Assembly (NCBI RefSeq): GCF_000185505.1 | Contig: NZ_GL622359.1 | Span: 647,308 to 711,307 of the forward strand | From: Pseudoramibacter alactolyticus ATCC 23263 | GTDB taxonomy: Bacteria > Bacillota > Clostridia > Eubacteriales > Eubacteriaceae | DNA length: 64,000 nt | Direction: 5' to 3' | Part shown: one piece after another, positions 17,364-24,631 of the stretch | Numbering within the stretch: position 1 is the stretch's first letter | Layout: every line of letters begins with the position of its first letter | Translations under genes and position numbers: made by a program | The notes under the pieces: model-generated | Databases searched by the model: none | Seen by the model: the letters and a program-made list of their open reading frames with translations, nothing else | Told to the model about the DNA's origin: nothing

Positions 17364-18389
17364 TTAAGCTTCCGCATCCGAATAGCCCTGGGGATTTTTC
17401 TTCTGCCAGTTCCAGGAATCCCGACACATGTCTTCCAAAGATCGCTTCGCTTCCCACCCTAAAATCGTTTTGGTTTTATCCACATTAGCCCAGCATGCCG
17501 GCAAATCACCGGCTCGCCGTTCTCCGATCTGATAGGGCACGCGAATTCCGTTTGCCCGTTCAAACGTTTTGACCATTTCCAAAACCGAATAAGGCTTGCC
17601 GGTTCCAAGATTAAAGATTTCAACCCCGGGATGCTTCGCTGCGTACATCACCGCCTTGACATGGCCGTCTGCCAAGTCCATCACATGAATGTAGTCTCGG
17701 GTGCAGGTGCCGTCCGGGGTTTCGTAGTCATCGCCAAAAATGGTCAGACGTTCACGGCGCCCCACCGCCACTTGGGAGACATAGGGCATCAGGTTATTGG
17801 GAATACCCTGAGGATCCTCCCCGATTTCACCGGAAGGATGGGCCCCAATGGGATTAAAGTAGCGCAGCAAAACCACCGATAACGCCGAATCCGCTGCCGC
17901 CGCATCCTGCAAAATTTGCTCCATCATGGCTTTGGTCCAACCGTAGGGATTGGAGCAGCGTCCCCGGGGCATGGTTTCTTCGTAGGGCACCGGGTTTTCT
18001 TCGCCATAAACGGTTGCCGACGACGAAAATACTATTTGATGCACATCAGCTTCTTGCATGCATTCCAATAACGTTAAAGTTGTATCGATATTATTGCGAT
18101 AATACGCAACCGGTTTGACGACTGATTCGCCGACAGCCTTCAGTCCGGCAAAATGAATCGCACAGTCCACTGCGTTTTCCTTCAGGGCTCGGCGCACCAC
18201 CGCATGATCTTTAACGTCGCCCTGATAAAGGACTATCTTTTTCCCGGTGAGTTTCTCCACCCGCTTAATCGCCTCGGGGCTGCTGTTGCAAAAGTTATCG
18301 ATCACCACGACCTGATGGCCTGCGTTCAAAAGCTGGACTGCCGTGTGAGAACCAATATATCCTGCGCCCCCGGCTAATAAAATTACCAC
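17364..18389 (-). CDS. galE: UDP-glucose 4-epimerase
   Basis: Interconverts UDP-glucose and UDP-galactose with bound NAD. 341 residues, extended SDR family. The N-terminus MVILLAGGAGYIGSHTAVQL carries the NAD motif GxxGxxG. IHFAGLKAVGESV, FSSSATVYG (catalytic Ser region), NPYGWTKAMMEQIL (the active-site position reads YGWTK; in many GalE proteins YxxxK) and LRYFNPIGAHPSG all match GalE. Supplies UDP-galactose for glf (UDP-galactofuranose) and for galactosyltransferases of the locus. Followed closely by the lipoprotein gene. Confidence 0.94.
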   Translation of the reverse strand: MVILLAGGAGYIGSHTAVQLLNAGHQVVVIDNFCNSSPEAIKRVEKLTGKKIVLYQGDVKDHAVVRRALKENAVDCAIHFAGLKAVGESVVKPVAYYRNNIDTTLTLLECMQEADVHQIVFSSSATVYGEENPVPYEETMPRGRCSNPYGWTKAMMEQILQDAAAADSALSVVLLRYFNPIGAHPSGEIGEDPQGIPNNLMPYVSQVAVGRRERLTIFGDDYETPDGTCTRDYIHVMDLADGHVKAVMYAAKHPGVEIFNLGTGKPYSVLEMVKTFERANGIRVPYQIGERRAGDLPACWANVDKTKTILGWEAKRSLEDMCRDSWNWQKKNPQGYSDAEA

Positions 18390-18417
18390 GTCATTGCCTC
18401 CGTCTTTTTAAATTCGT

Positions 18418-18429
18418 ATTATTTTAACA
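18418..18429 (-). promoter_or_regulatory. Possible extended -10 promoter of galE
   Basis: Minus-strand TGTTAAAAT lies about 35 bases before the galE ATG. The -35 is poor, so the call is tentative. Confidence 0.35.
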
Positions 18430-18474
18430 GTATAAATGAAAAAACTGTCACTTTTCTTATTTTTAAGCTGCTTT

Positions 18475-19128
18475 TTATGCCGCACGCTTCGATTGCCGCC
18501 CAATTTTTTTCTTTCTGCCGTGCCAAGGCATCAAGATGCGATACAGCACATATCCTAACAAAGCCCCAACGGTATTGTTAAACAAATCGTCATATTCAAA
18601 CAGGCCGCATTTAAAGAGCCATTGCAATCCCTCGATGCTGAGCGAGCAGACAAATCCGAAGAGCACGGCCAGCACCACACCCCGTTTGCCGCGAACCAAG
18701 GGAAACATGAACCCCACGGGCACAAGCATCAACATGTTAAGCAGCACTTCTTTCACATAGTGCCAGCTGTGATCCACCAAGATTTTTCGGTATTCCCATA
18801 AAAAATCCGTATTCACATGTGCCACCGCATCCGATGTTCGCGTAAAAACCGTAGAACCAAACATCAGATATAAATAAATCACAAAAAAGACAGCCGCCAG
18901 ACCCTGGCCAAAAGTAATCTTCTTTCGATGGTGCAAGACAATCAGAACAATCAATGTGACGATCAAAATGACCATTCCCAATCCGATCGTGCCGGGTGTC
19001 CAATTGGGCCGGTATCCCTCCCAAATATCTTCAGTTAAATTGCTCATATCCGTCTGATAAATCTTTGTTGAAAGGATCAACAACGCCCGGTTGAGCCATC
19101 GGGCAAGGGGCAAAAATACATTTACCAA
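18475..19128 (-). CDS. VanZ family membrane protein
   Basis: Membrane protein of up to 217 residues with about five hydrophobic segments. VanZ-like motifs: YLYLMFGSTVFTR, VKEVLLNMLMLVPVGFMFPL and SLSIEGLQWLF..GLFEYDDLFNNTVGALLGY (the conserved Asn-Pro-type and Glu/Asp region). VanZ members confer teicoplanin resistance in some enterococci; most others have unknown roles in the envelope. The start is uncertain: the open frame begins with TTG at 19128, and an in-frame ATG at 19047 (MSNLTEDIWEG) would remove 27 residues; neither has a strong ribosome site. Confidence 0.75.
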   Translation of the reverse strand: MVNVFLPLARWLNRALLILSTKIYQTDMSNLTEDIWEGYRPNWTPGTIGLGMVILIVTLIVLIVLHHRKKITFGQGLAAVFFVIYLYLMFGSTVFTRTSDAVAHVNTDFLWEYRKILVDHSWHYVKEVLLNMLMLVPVGFMFPLVRGKRGVVLAVLFGFVCSLSIEGLQWLFKCGLFEYDDLFNNTVGALLGYVLYRILMPWHGRKKKIGRQSKRAA

Positions 19129-19224
19129 AATACTTCACACTCCGTAATTGATTTATGACAAATTATACCCTGATTTCATTAAATGTTTCCAAAGTGACCA
19201 TGTTCACTCTCACAACCTAATCTA

Positions 19225-19249
19225 TAAAAAAAGAGCCGGCAGGCTCTTC
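19225..19249 (-). terminator. Terminator after the 4-TM gene
   Basis: Minus strand AAGAGCC-TGCC-GGCTCTT followed by seven T. Confidence 0.75.
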
Positions 19250-19264
19250 TTATTTTCTTCAATT

Positions 19265-19654
19265 TTATTTCGCATTCTGACGCGTCGCCCAAAGCACGAC
19301 CGCTAAGGCGCAAATCCCCTGAAGCAGCGCCATCACAAATCCCGGCTTAACATCCATATACCCCCCCTTAAACAGACAACCGCCGATGTAAATCATGATA
19401 TCCGCCGTCCCCAGCGTCAGGATATTAGCAAAGATCAACCGGCCGCGATTGTACTGCTGGATTCTAAAAGCGCCATGAAAAAAGGCCAGATTTAAAAAAG
19501 CTGCCCAAAATATGATATTGACCAGCACATATCCCGGCCGAGAATAATAGGTAAACACCTGATAATTATAAAAGCGGTACCAGAAGAGTGCAAAAAGAAT
19601 CGCGTTGCTTCCAACCAATAGAATTTGTGTGATCCACTGCTTCTTATCCTTCAT
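19265..19654 (-). CDS. Stand-alone 4-TM protein resembling sugar-transferase N-termini
   Basis: 129-residue membrane protein with four hydrophobic segments. Start at ATG 19654 with AGGGAGG upstream and an extended -10 (TGGTAGAAT) just before. Its middle (WYRFYNYQVFTYYSRPGYVL, ..QQYNRGRLIFANILTLGTAD) aligns by eye with the N-terminal membrane domain of the polyprenyl glycosylphosphotransferase at 48103-49527 (WTRYYNAMVRWPFFYYGNIF, ..IGYYRISDILMSQVIVVFLSN). The cytosolic catalytic domain is absent and the frame ends at a normal stop followed by a terminator. It could be a regulator, an assembly partner or a remnant. Confidence 0.6.
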   Translation of the reverse strand: MKDKKQWITQILLVGSNAILFALFWYRFYNYQVFTYYSRPGYVLVNIIFWAAFLNLAFFHGAFRIQQYNRGRLIFANILTLGTADIMIYIGGCLFKGGYMDVKPGFVMALLQGICALAVVLWATRQNAK

Positions 19655-19784
19655 TTTTTCCTCCCTAATTTGTGGATTTATTCTACCACAGATCAAAGCG
19701 ATTTCACAGCGAAAAGAAAATATCACTTCAATCTTTACATTGGTAATTCATTTCATACACGATGATCCGTGATTACCTTCATAC

Positions 19785-19820
19785 AAAAAAGAGCCATCTT
19801 TTATAAAGACAGCTCTTTTT
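19785..19820 (-). terminator. Terminator after the GH25 gene
   Basis: Minus strand AAAAAGAGC-TG-TCTT..AAGA-TG-GCTCTTTTTTG: interrupted hairpin followed by a T-run. Confidence 0.7.
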
Positions 19821-19838
19821 AACCCTCGGCAATCTCTT

Positions 19839-22319
19839 TTAAAACGCCGCATAAGCCTTGTTCATATCAATATTGCCGCTAAGACCGCTGACCCTGCCGC
19901 TTGACGAATACTGCCAGATATCAATGTGGTTCCCATAGGATGGCTTGCTGCTTTCCGACCAGTGATAGGGATACTGTGCATACCAGATACGGTAATTTTT
20001 AATCCGGTTGTATTCAATCTTATTCTTCAGCCAGTTCTGATTCGCATAAAGCATCGGCGTATAACCTCTCGACTTGACCCGCTCGCAGAAAGCCACAATG
20101 TTTTTCGCCTGCTGTGTCTTGCTTAAATATTCAATGCGCTTATCTTCAACATCAATGCAAACCGGAAGCTGCAGCTTTTTCCCCGCAAGAAGGCTGACGG
20201 CATAATCGGCTTCTTCGCGTGCCTCCGCCTCGGTATCCGCATAGCTGTAAACATACACGCCTACCGGAATCCCATTTGCCTTTGTATTTTGATAATTATT
20301 GTTAAACTGCTTGTCCGCGGCGCCATTGCCCTTATGACCCCAGGCAATTCTCAGCATCGCGTATTTGATGCCGGCATTTTTGGCTTTTTTCCAATTTGCC
20401 TGGCTGATGTATCCCTGCCATTCCGACACGTCAACGCCTTTATCTCCAATGGAAACCGTTGATCCAAAACTATTTTTATCCGCTTTATTAATTGTAAATT
20501 TTTGAGCCCCTGTATTATTAGCGGTATAAAGCTGCACATTGGCATGATTATTCTTGCTGGCGCCATTAATGTCCATCACACGGGTCATCGACGATTCCGG
20601 CTTTAATAGATAGAGATTCCCCGATTTAACAACGATCCACCTCTGAGCTTTCGTCCCATTAGAAGTATAAATTTGAATATCTGTTGAATCCTTATCCGCC
20701 GCGCCCTTAACATCTAATGCCTTTGATGCATTAGTTAAGCTGACAATCGTATACGAATTATCTGCGTTCCGCTTGAAAGTCCAACCTTGATTTTTCGAGG
20801 TCATCCTATTCTGCTGATCAACTGTTGTCCCGTTAATCGTCACTGATTTACCGCTATTTGAATTGGTAATGCGAGCTGTAAATCCATCGCCCAAATTTTC
20901 TGCCTTAACCGCGTTAGTCACGCTTGTTTTCTCAATCAAAAAACCTTGCGCAGCAGAGCCATTTGAAGTGTAAAGCTGAGCTTTTGCTCCCTCATCTTTC
21001 GTCGCCCCCGAAATATCGAGCACACGCGTCAATGAAGAAGCCGGCTTTAAATTATAAACAGAACCATTTTTTTCTATAACCCATTTTTGTGCATTTGTAT
21101 TATTTGAAGCGTAAGTTTGAATAATTGTTCCGTTTTTATCTATTGCCCCTTTAACATCCAAAGCTTTTCCAGATGCTGCATTCGTAATCGTATATGAGCC
21201 ATCTTTGTAGGTAAAGCGCCAGAATTGCTGACTGATACCCCCGGCGTAGGTTTGTTGAGTAGCCGTAGACGTAGCGCTTTCTGCCACAACTTTACCGCTA
21301 TTAATATTTGTCAATTTTGCCGTAAAATCATTTCCTAAATTGACCGATTCCATTTGACCGTCATCAGATGCACATTTTTCAATCGAAAACTTTTGAGCCC
21401 CCGATTTATTCATGGTATAAAGTTGAACATTTGTTCCTGCCTTTGAGCCATTACCGCTAATATCCATTGTGCGCGATCCGGAAATAGCCGGGCGCAGATA
21501 ATAACTGCCGTCGCCGTGCTTAAGCAAATACCAGCGTTGTGCATTTGTATTATTGGCGGCATATGTTTGAATGTTCGCGCCGTTTCTATCTGCGCCGCCC
21601 GAAACATCCAAACATTTTCCGTTCAAAACATTAGTAATGGTGTAGGTTCCGGAGCCACGGCTGTAAACAAAACGCCATACTTGATCTTTGCCAATTTTGC
21701 GCGGCTGGACAACTGCATTGCTTCCATCAATTGAAAGCGCACGATTATTAGAGGTTAATCGCGCTGTGAAATTTCCCAAATCGCTGCTTTGAACGGAATG
21801 ACTTACAACAACCTTAAAATTTTGAGCTTTCGTATTATTATCCTGATAAAGCTGAACATTTGTCCCGCTTTTATTAATTTCTCCGCCGACCACATCCATA
21901 ACTCGAGCATTGGAACATGCCGGCTTTAAATTATAGGAACCATCTGTATTTAAAAGCAGCCGCCATTGCTGCGCTTTTGTTCCATTGTCATTATAAAGTT
22001 GAACATTACTTCCATTTTTATCCAAAGCACCCGAAACATCCAGAGCCTGACCATTCGATTTATTGATGATCTTATAATAGCCATTGTCTACAGGAATAAA
22101 CTCCCAGTATTGATCTGTGCTGTATTCATTTTTTTCCAGAACGACCACATTGTTCTCATTTTTGGACACAGCCTGATCCCCTATCAGTATCTGCGCTGTA
22201 AACATTGAAGAACTCGGCACGTTAGATGCCTGCACGCTCCGGACCAACATCATCCCCGATAATAAAGATATCGTTATTGTTATAATGGCCAATAATTCAA
22301 TTCTTTTTCTGAGTGCCAT
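19839..22319 (-). CDS. Secreted GH25 lysozyme with four ricin-type lectin domains
   Basis: Exported cell-wall hydrolase of 826 residues. Residues 1-32 form a signal peptide (LLAIITITISLLSGMMLVRS). Four ricin-type beta-trefoil domains follow, at about 35-172, 178-316, 323-464 and 474-613. Each repeats two QxW-type units such as ALDVSGALDKNGSNVQLY...AQQW and RVMDVVGG...GTNVQLY...AQNF. The C-terminal glycosyl hydrolase family 25 domain (about 624-826) starts GVDVSEWQG (Asp630) and has CIDVEDK with the catalytic Asp723/Glu725 pair. GH25 enzymes cleave the MurNAc-GlcNAc bond of peptidoglycan. The lectin domains may anchor it to the surface glycan made by this locus (inference). AT-rich repeats, own promoter. 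Confidence 0.92.
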   Translation of the reverse strand: MALRKRIELLAIITITISLLSGMMLVRSVQASNVPSSSMFTAQILIGDQAVSKNENNVVVLEKNEYSTDQYWEFIPVDNGYYKIINKSNGQALDVSGALDKNGSNVQLYNDNGTKAQQWRLLLNTDGSYNLKPACSNARVMDVVGGEINKSGTNVQLYQDNNTKAQNFKVVVSHSVQSSDLGNFTARLTSNNRALSIDGSNAVVQPRKIGKDQVWRFVYSRGSGTYTITNVLNGKCLDVSGGADRNGANIQTYAANNTNAQRWYLLKHGDGSYYLRPAISGSRTMDISGNGSKAGTNVQLYTMNKSGAQKFSIEKCASDDGQMESVNLGNDFTAKLTNINSGKVVAESATSTATQQTYAGGISQQFWRFTYKDGSYTITNAASGKALDVKGAIDKNGTIIQTYASNNTNAQKWVIEKNGSVYNLKPASSLTRVLDISGATKDEGAKAQLYTSNGSAAQGFLIEKTSVTNAVKAENLGDGFTARITNSNSGKSVTINGTTVDQQNRMTSKNQGWTFKRNADNSYTIVSLTNASKALDVKGAADKDSTDIQIYTSNGTKAQRWIVVKSGNLYLLKPESSMTRVMDINGASKNNHANVQLYTANNTGAQKFTINKADKNSFGSTVSIGDKGVDVSEWQGYISQANWKKAKNAGIKYAMLRIAWGHKGNGAADKQFNNNYQNTKANGIPVGVYVYSYADTEAEAREEADYAVSLLAGKKLQLPVCIDVEDKRIEYLSKTQQAKNIVAFCERVKSRGYTPMLYANQNWLKNKIEYNRIKNYRIWYAQYPYHWSESSKPSYGNHIDIWQYSSSGRVSGLSGNIDMNKAYAAF

Positions 22320-22396
22320 GCTCCCATCCCTTCTTAATCAAAATATTGCGTTATTATTTTTACTTATTTTTAAATTCCACTTTCAAATTGCCTTTA

Positions 22397-22425
22397 ATTA
22401 TAACGAAAAAATCCCTTTCGGTAAA
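22397..22425 (-). promoter_or_regulatory. Promoter of the GH25 gene, overlapping the cpsD terminator
   Basis: Minus strand TTTACC (22420-22425), 17 bases, TATAAT (22397-22402). The -35 and spacer lie within the hairpin and T-run of the terminator at 22405-22431, so termination of cpsCD and initiation of the lysozyme gene share sequence. The rest of 22320-22530 is AT-rich with no gene. Confidence 0.55.
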
Positions 22426-22431
22426 GGGATT
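22405..22431 (-). terminator. Terminator after cpsD
   Basis: Minus strand AATCCCTTT-ACCG-AAAGGGATT followed by T-run: nine-pair perfect stem. Confidence 0.8.
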
Positions 22432-22531
22432 TTAAGGTTTTGATCGATTATTTGATTTCAGATCTTCATTTAATGCTTTGCGATATATTATTTGATCAAT
22501 TTATATGATAATATTAATTTTCGCAATTATT

Positions 22532-23233
22532 TTAACCGAATGCGCGGTGATATTGTTCTCTGATATTTTTGTTTTCCATGATATCAAATTGCGTCAGGGT
22601 CGTTCCAATCACCTCTGCCCCCAAAATATCCAACCGCTGTTTCGCAGCAATCACCTCTTCTCGATTCGCACCGTATTGTTTAACAACCCACAAGACCGCA
22701 TCCACCGCTTCCGCCAGGGTTGAGGCGTCCGCATAAGCGCCAATCGAGGGACCATCAACCAAAATATAATCATATTCCTTTGAAAGCGCTGATAACATCG
22801 CCTGCATTTTGACCGTTTCAATACGCATTTGCGCTTCTGTTCCAAGGGGCATGATCCAAAGCGCGCCTTTCTCCGCGATATATTGATCCCAGTCATAGCC
22901 GCCGGCAGCCAGCCAATTGGAAAGGCCCGGCTGATCATCCGGCACCGCCAAGCAAGCACCAACTTTCGGCGAATGGGTATTGCCATCTATCAGCAGCACT
23001 TTTTTCCCGGCTCGGCTCATAACCAAAGCCAGATTAATAGCGGTTGCCGTTTTGCCTTCTCTCGCAATGGCCGATGTGATCAGGATGCTTTTAACATTTT
23101 GTGTTTCTGCACGATGCATTACGTTCGCCGCCAGCGATCGGTATGCTTCTGCATAAACAGCTGGCTGCACGTGATCCATTCCAAGTTCGCTTAAAGGCGT
23201 GTGTTTATTATTTCCAAATTTAAAAAGGCCCAT
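22532..23233 (-). CDS. cpsD: CpsD/CapB-type bacterial tyrosine kinase
   Basis: Cytoplasmic BY-kinase that, with CpsC, controls export and chain length of surface polysaccharide. 233 residues. Motifs: EAYRSLAANV (activation-type N-terminus), Walker A AIAREGKT in ITSAIAREGKTATAINLAL, Walker A' VLLIDGNTHSP and Walker B YDYILVDGPSIGAYADA. The C-terminal tail (MENKNIREQYHRAFG) has a single Tyr, whereas classical CpsD proteins end in a cluster of several. Gene order is cpsC-cpsD; no CpsB phosphatase gene is seen in the window. Confidence 0.87.
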   Translation of the reverse strand: MGLFKFGNNKHTPLSELGMDHVQPAVYAEAYRSLAANVMHRAETQNVKSILITSAIAREGKTATAINLALVMSRAGKKVLLIDGNTHSPKVGACLAVPDDQPGLSNWLAAGGYDWDQYIAEKGALWIMPLGTEAQMRIETVKMQAMLSALSKEYDYILVDGPSIGAYADASTLAEAVDAVLWVVKQYGANREEVIAAKQRLDILGAEVIGTTLTQFDIMENKNIREQYHRAFG

Positions 23234-23250
23234 CTTCTTTTCCTTTATTT

Positions 23251-23970
23251 CTAATGCTTGATATCAAAACGTCTGGCACTGTCCATCGATGGAATCGTGC
23301 CTAAAACCGGCAGTTCGGTATCTTCCTCCAACAGCCCCTTCGAGCGATATGTGGTGTCGCGCAAAATCCGAAAAAGCACATAAAAAACAGACAGCACAAA
23401 GCCCAAACCGCCTGCTAATACCATCATTTTCTTAGTCGACGGCGAATGCCTTTCCGCAATATCGGCTTTCGTCATTTTAACGGATTCAACGGTATTTAAA
23501 TTTTCCGGCAAGATCTTTTTTGCCGTTTGGCTCAGCGTCTGTCCCCCCATTTTGACGGATGCACGGTCGCTGCCAGACAATGTCAATTTCAACACATGGG
23601 TGTAAGCCGCGGTAGTATCTTCGTCATCCGCTTTAATTTTAACGGATAATGCACTTTTCTGAGCTGACTTGGTTAATCCACTATACGCCGGCTGCATCAT
23701 ACTTTTATTCTGCAATACAGCTTTGATGCTTTGTGCCTGAACGGCGGCCATCGTTCCCGGCTGATCGATGCCGTTGGGGGAATTGACAATCATCGTCATC
23801 TTGGCGCTATAGGAGGGCGTCTGCATCAGACGAGCGCCGCCGAAACCAAGCAGGACACAAACAAAGGTGATCAAAATAATCGCAGGAATATTATGTTTAA
23901 ACGCTACCCACACATCCCGAATATCAATACTGACAGAACCTTCGTCCTGCACCAGATTATAATCTTCCAT
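23251..23970 (-). CDS. cpsC: CpsC/Wzz-type chain-length regulator
   Basis: Membrane co-polymerase and activator of CpsD. 239 residues. Cytoplasmic N-terminus with SIDIRDVWVAFKHN, first membrane helix IPAIILITFVCVLLGFGGA, an extracytoplasmic loop with SYSAKMTMIVNSP, and a second helix MMVLAGGLGFVLSVFYVLF followed by a C-terminal LPVLGTIPS motif. This two-TM layout is the Gram-positive form. Start chosen at 23970, with AAAGGAG upstream, rather than 20 codons earlier. First gene of the cpsC-cpsD operon. Confidence 0.87.
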   Translation of the reverse strand: MEDYNLVQDEGSVSIDIRDVWVAFKHNIPAIILITFVCVLLGFGGARLMQTPSYSAKMTMIVNSPNGIDQPGTMAAVQAQSIKAVLQNKSMMQPAYSGLTKSAQKSALSVKIKADDEDTTAAYTHVLKLTLSGSDRASVKMGGQTLSQTAKKILPENLNTVESVKMTKADIAERHSPSTKKMMVLAGGLGFVLSVFYVLFRILRDTTYRSKGLLEEDTELPVLGTIPSMDSARRFDIKH

Positions 23971-24001
23971 TTTGTCTCCTTTAACCAAAATATTTGATTC
24001 A

Positions 24002-24030
24002 ATTATAACGGAATTCGGATGCTTTCGCAA
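24002..24030 (-). promoter_or_regulatory. Promoter of cpsC-cpsD
   Basis: Minus strand TTGCGA (24025-24030), 17 bases, TATAAT (24002-24007), about 30 bases before cpsC. Its -35 lies 13 bases from the -35 of the divergent gtrA promoter. Confidence 0.7.
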
Positions 24031-24043
24031 GACGCGCTCTTAC

Positions 24044-24072
24044 TTGTGAAGCCGGGCACAATGTGATAGAGT
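24044..24072 (+). promoter_or_regulatory. Promoter of the GtrA gene
   Basis: TTGTGA (24044-24049), 17 bases, TAGAGT (24067-24072) on the plus strand, divergent from cpsC. Confidence 0.6.
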
Positions 24073-24108
24073 TACAACATCAATATCAATGGAAAAAGGA
24101 AGTCTTCA

Positions 24109-24528
24109 ATGATTCAAAAACTCTACCAAAAATATCGCGAAATCATCAACTATTTGGTCGTCGGTGTTCTGACGACCATTGTCAGCCTCGGCGTGTATTA
24201 TCTTTGCGTTGCCACTTTCCTCAATCCGGACAACGGCTTGCAGCTCCAAGCCGCCAATGTGATTTCTTGGATCGCCGCCGTAACTTTTGCCTACTTCACC
24301 AACCGCAAATATGTTTTTGCCAGCCGAAATCCCAACATGATGCGGGAGGCATTCGCTTTCTTTCTTTCTCGCGTCAGCACCTTATTGATGGACATGGGCG
24401 TGATGTTTTTAGCTGTAACCCTCAGCGGTATGAACGACAAAATCGCCAAACTCATCTCTCAGGTTGTTGTTACCATCGCTAATTATATTTTCAGTAAATT
24501 CTTCGTTTTTAAGAAAAAAAATTTTTAA
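24109..24528 (+). CDS. GtrA family membrane protein
   Basis: 139-residue protein with four hydrophobic segments of the GtrA/DPMS3 family: INYLVVGVLTTIVSLGVYYL, NVISWIAAVTFAYFTNRKYVF, FFLSRVSTLLMDMGVMF and VVVTIANYIFSKFFVFKKK. The FxxNRKYVF and NYxxSKFFVF signatures are clear. GtrA proteins are thought to flip polyprenyl-phosphate-linked sugars across the membrane for glycan decoration. The only plus-strand gene of the glycan region. It is a candidate partner of the GtrB-like enzyme at 29486-30409. Confidence 0.88.
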   Translation: MIQKLYQKYREIINYLVVGVLTTIVSLGVYYLCVATFLNPDNGLQLQAANVISWIAAVTFAYFTNRKYVFASRNPNMMREAFAFFLSRVSTLLMDMGVMFLAVTLSGMNDKIAKLISQVVVTIANYIFSKFFVFKKKNF

Positions 24529-24536
24529 AGGCACAC

Positions 24537-24627
24537 AAAAAGGCGTTTGGAAAGGATTGTACCGACCTCCCAATCGTTAGATTTTGGTCTAACTTTTGGG
24601 GGTCACATCAGATCCAAGCGCCCTTTT
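24537..24627. terminator. Terminator interrupted by a mini-element
   Basis: The arms AAAAAGGCGTTTGG (24537-24550) and CCAAGCGCCCTTTT (24614-24627) pair and carry A- and T-runs, forming a bidirectional terminator between converging gtrA and the EpsG-like gene. The loop holds a 53-bp inverted-repeat element. Without it and one copy of GAT, the loop would be only AAAGGAT. Confidence 0.65.
24558..24610. mobile_element. 53-bp inverted-repeat mini-element flanked by GAT repeats
   Basis: Starts TGTACCGACCTCCCAA and ends TTTTGGGGGTCACATCA. The two halves are imperfect inverted repeats (GACCTCCCAATCGTTAGA against GACCCCCAAAAGTTAGA) separated by a few bases. It begins with TG, ends with CA and is bordered by GAT at 24555-24557 and 24611-24613, as expected of a three-base target duplication. 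The termini look like those of IS3/IS150-group insertion sequences from memory. There is no transposase; it would be two abutted ends or a minimal non-autonomous derivative. Confidence 0.5.
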
Positions 24628-24631
24628 AATC

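Noticed and set aside
19839-22319. Repeats in the GH25 gene as tandem DNA repeats or recombination hot spot
   Set aside because: The four units are similar in protein but clearly diverged in DNA, as expected for old ricin-type domain duplication.
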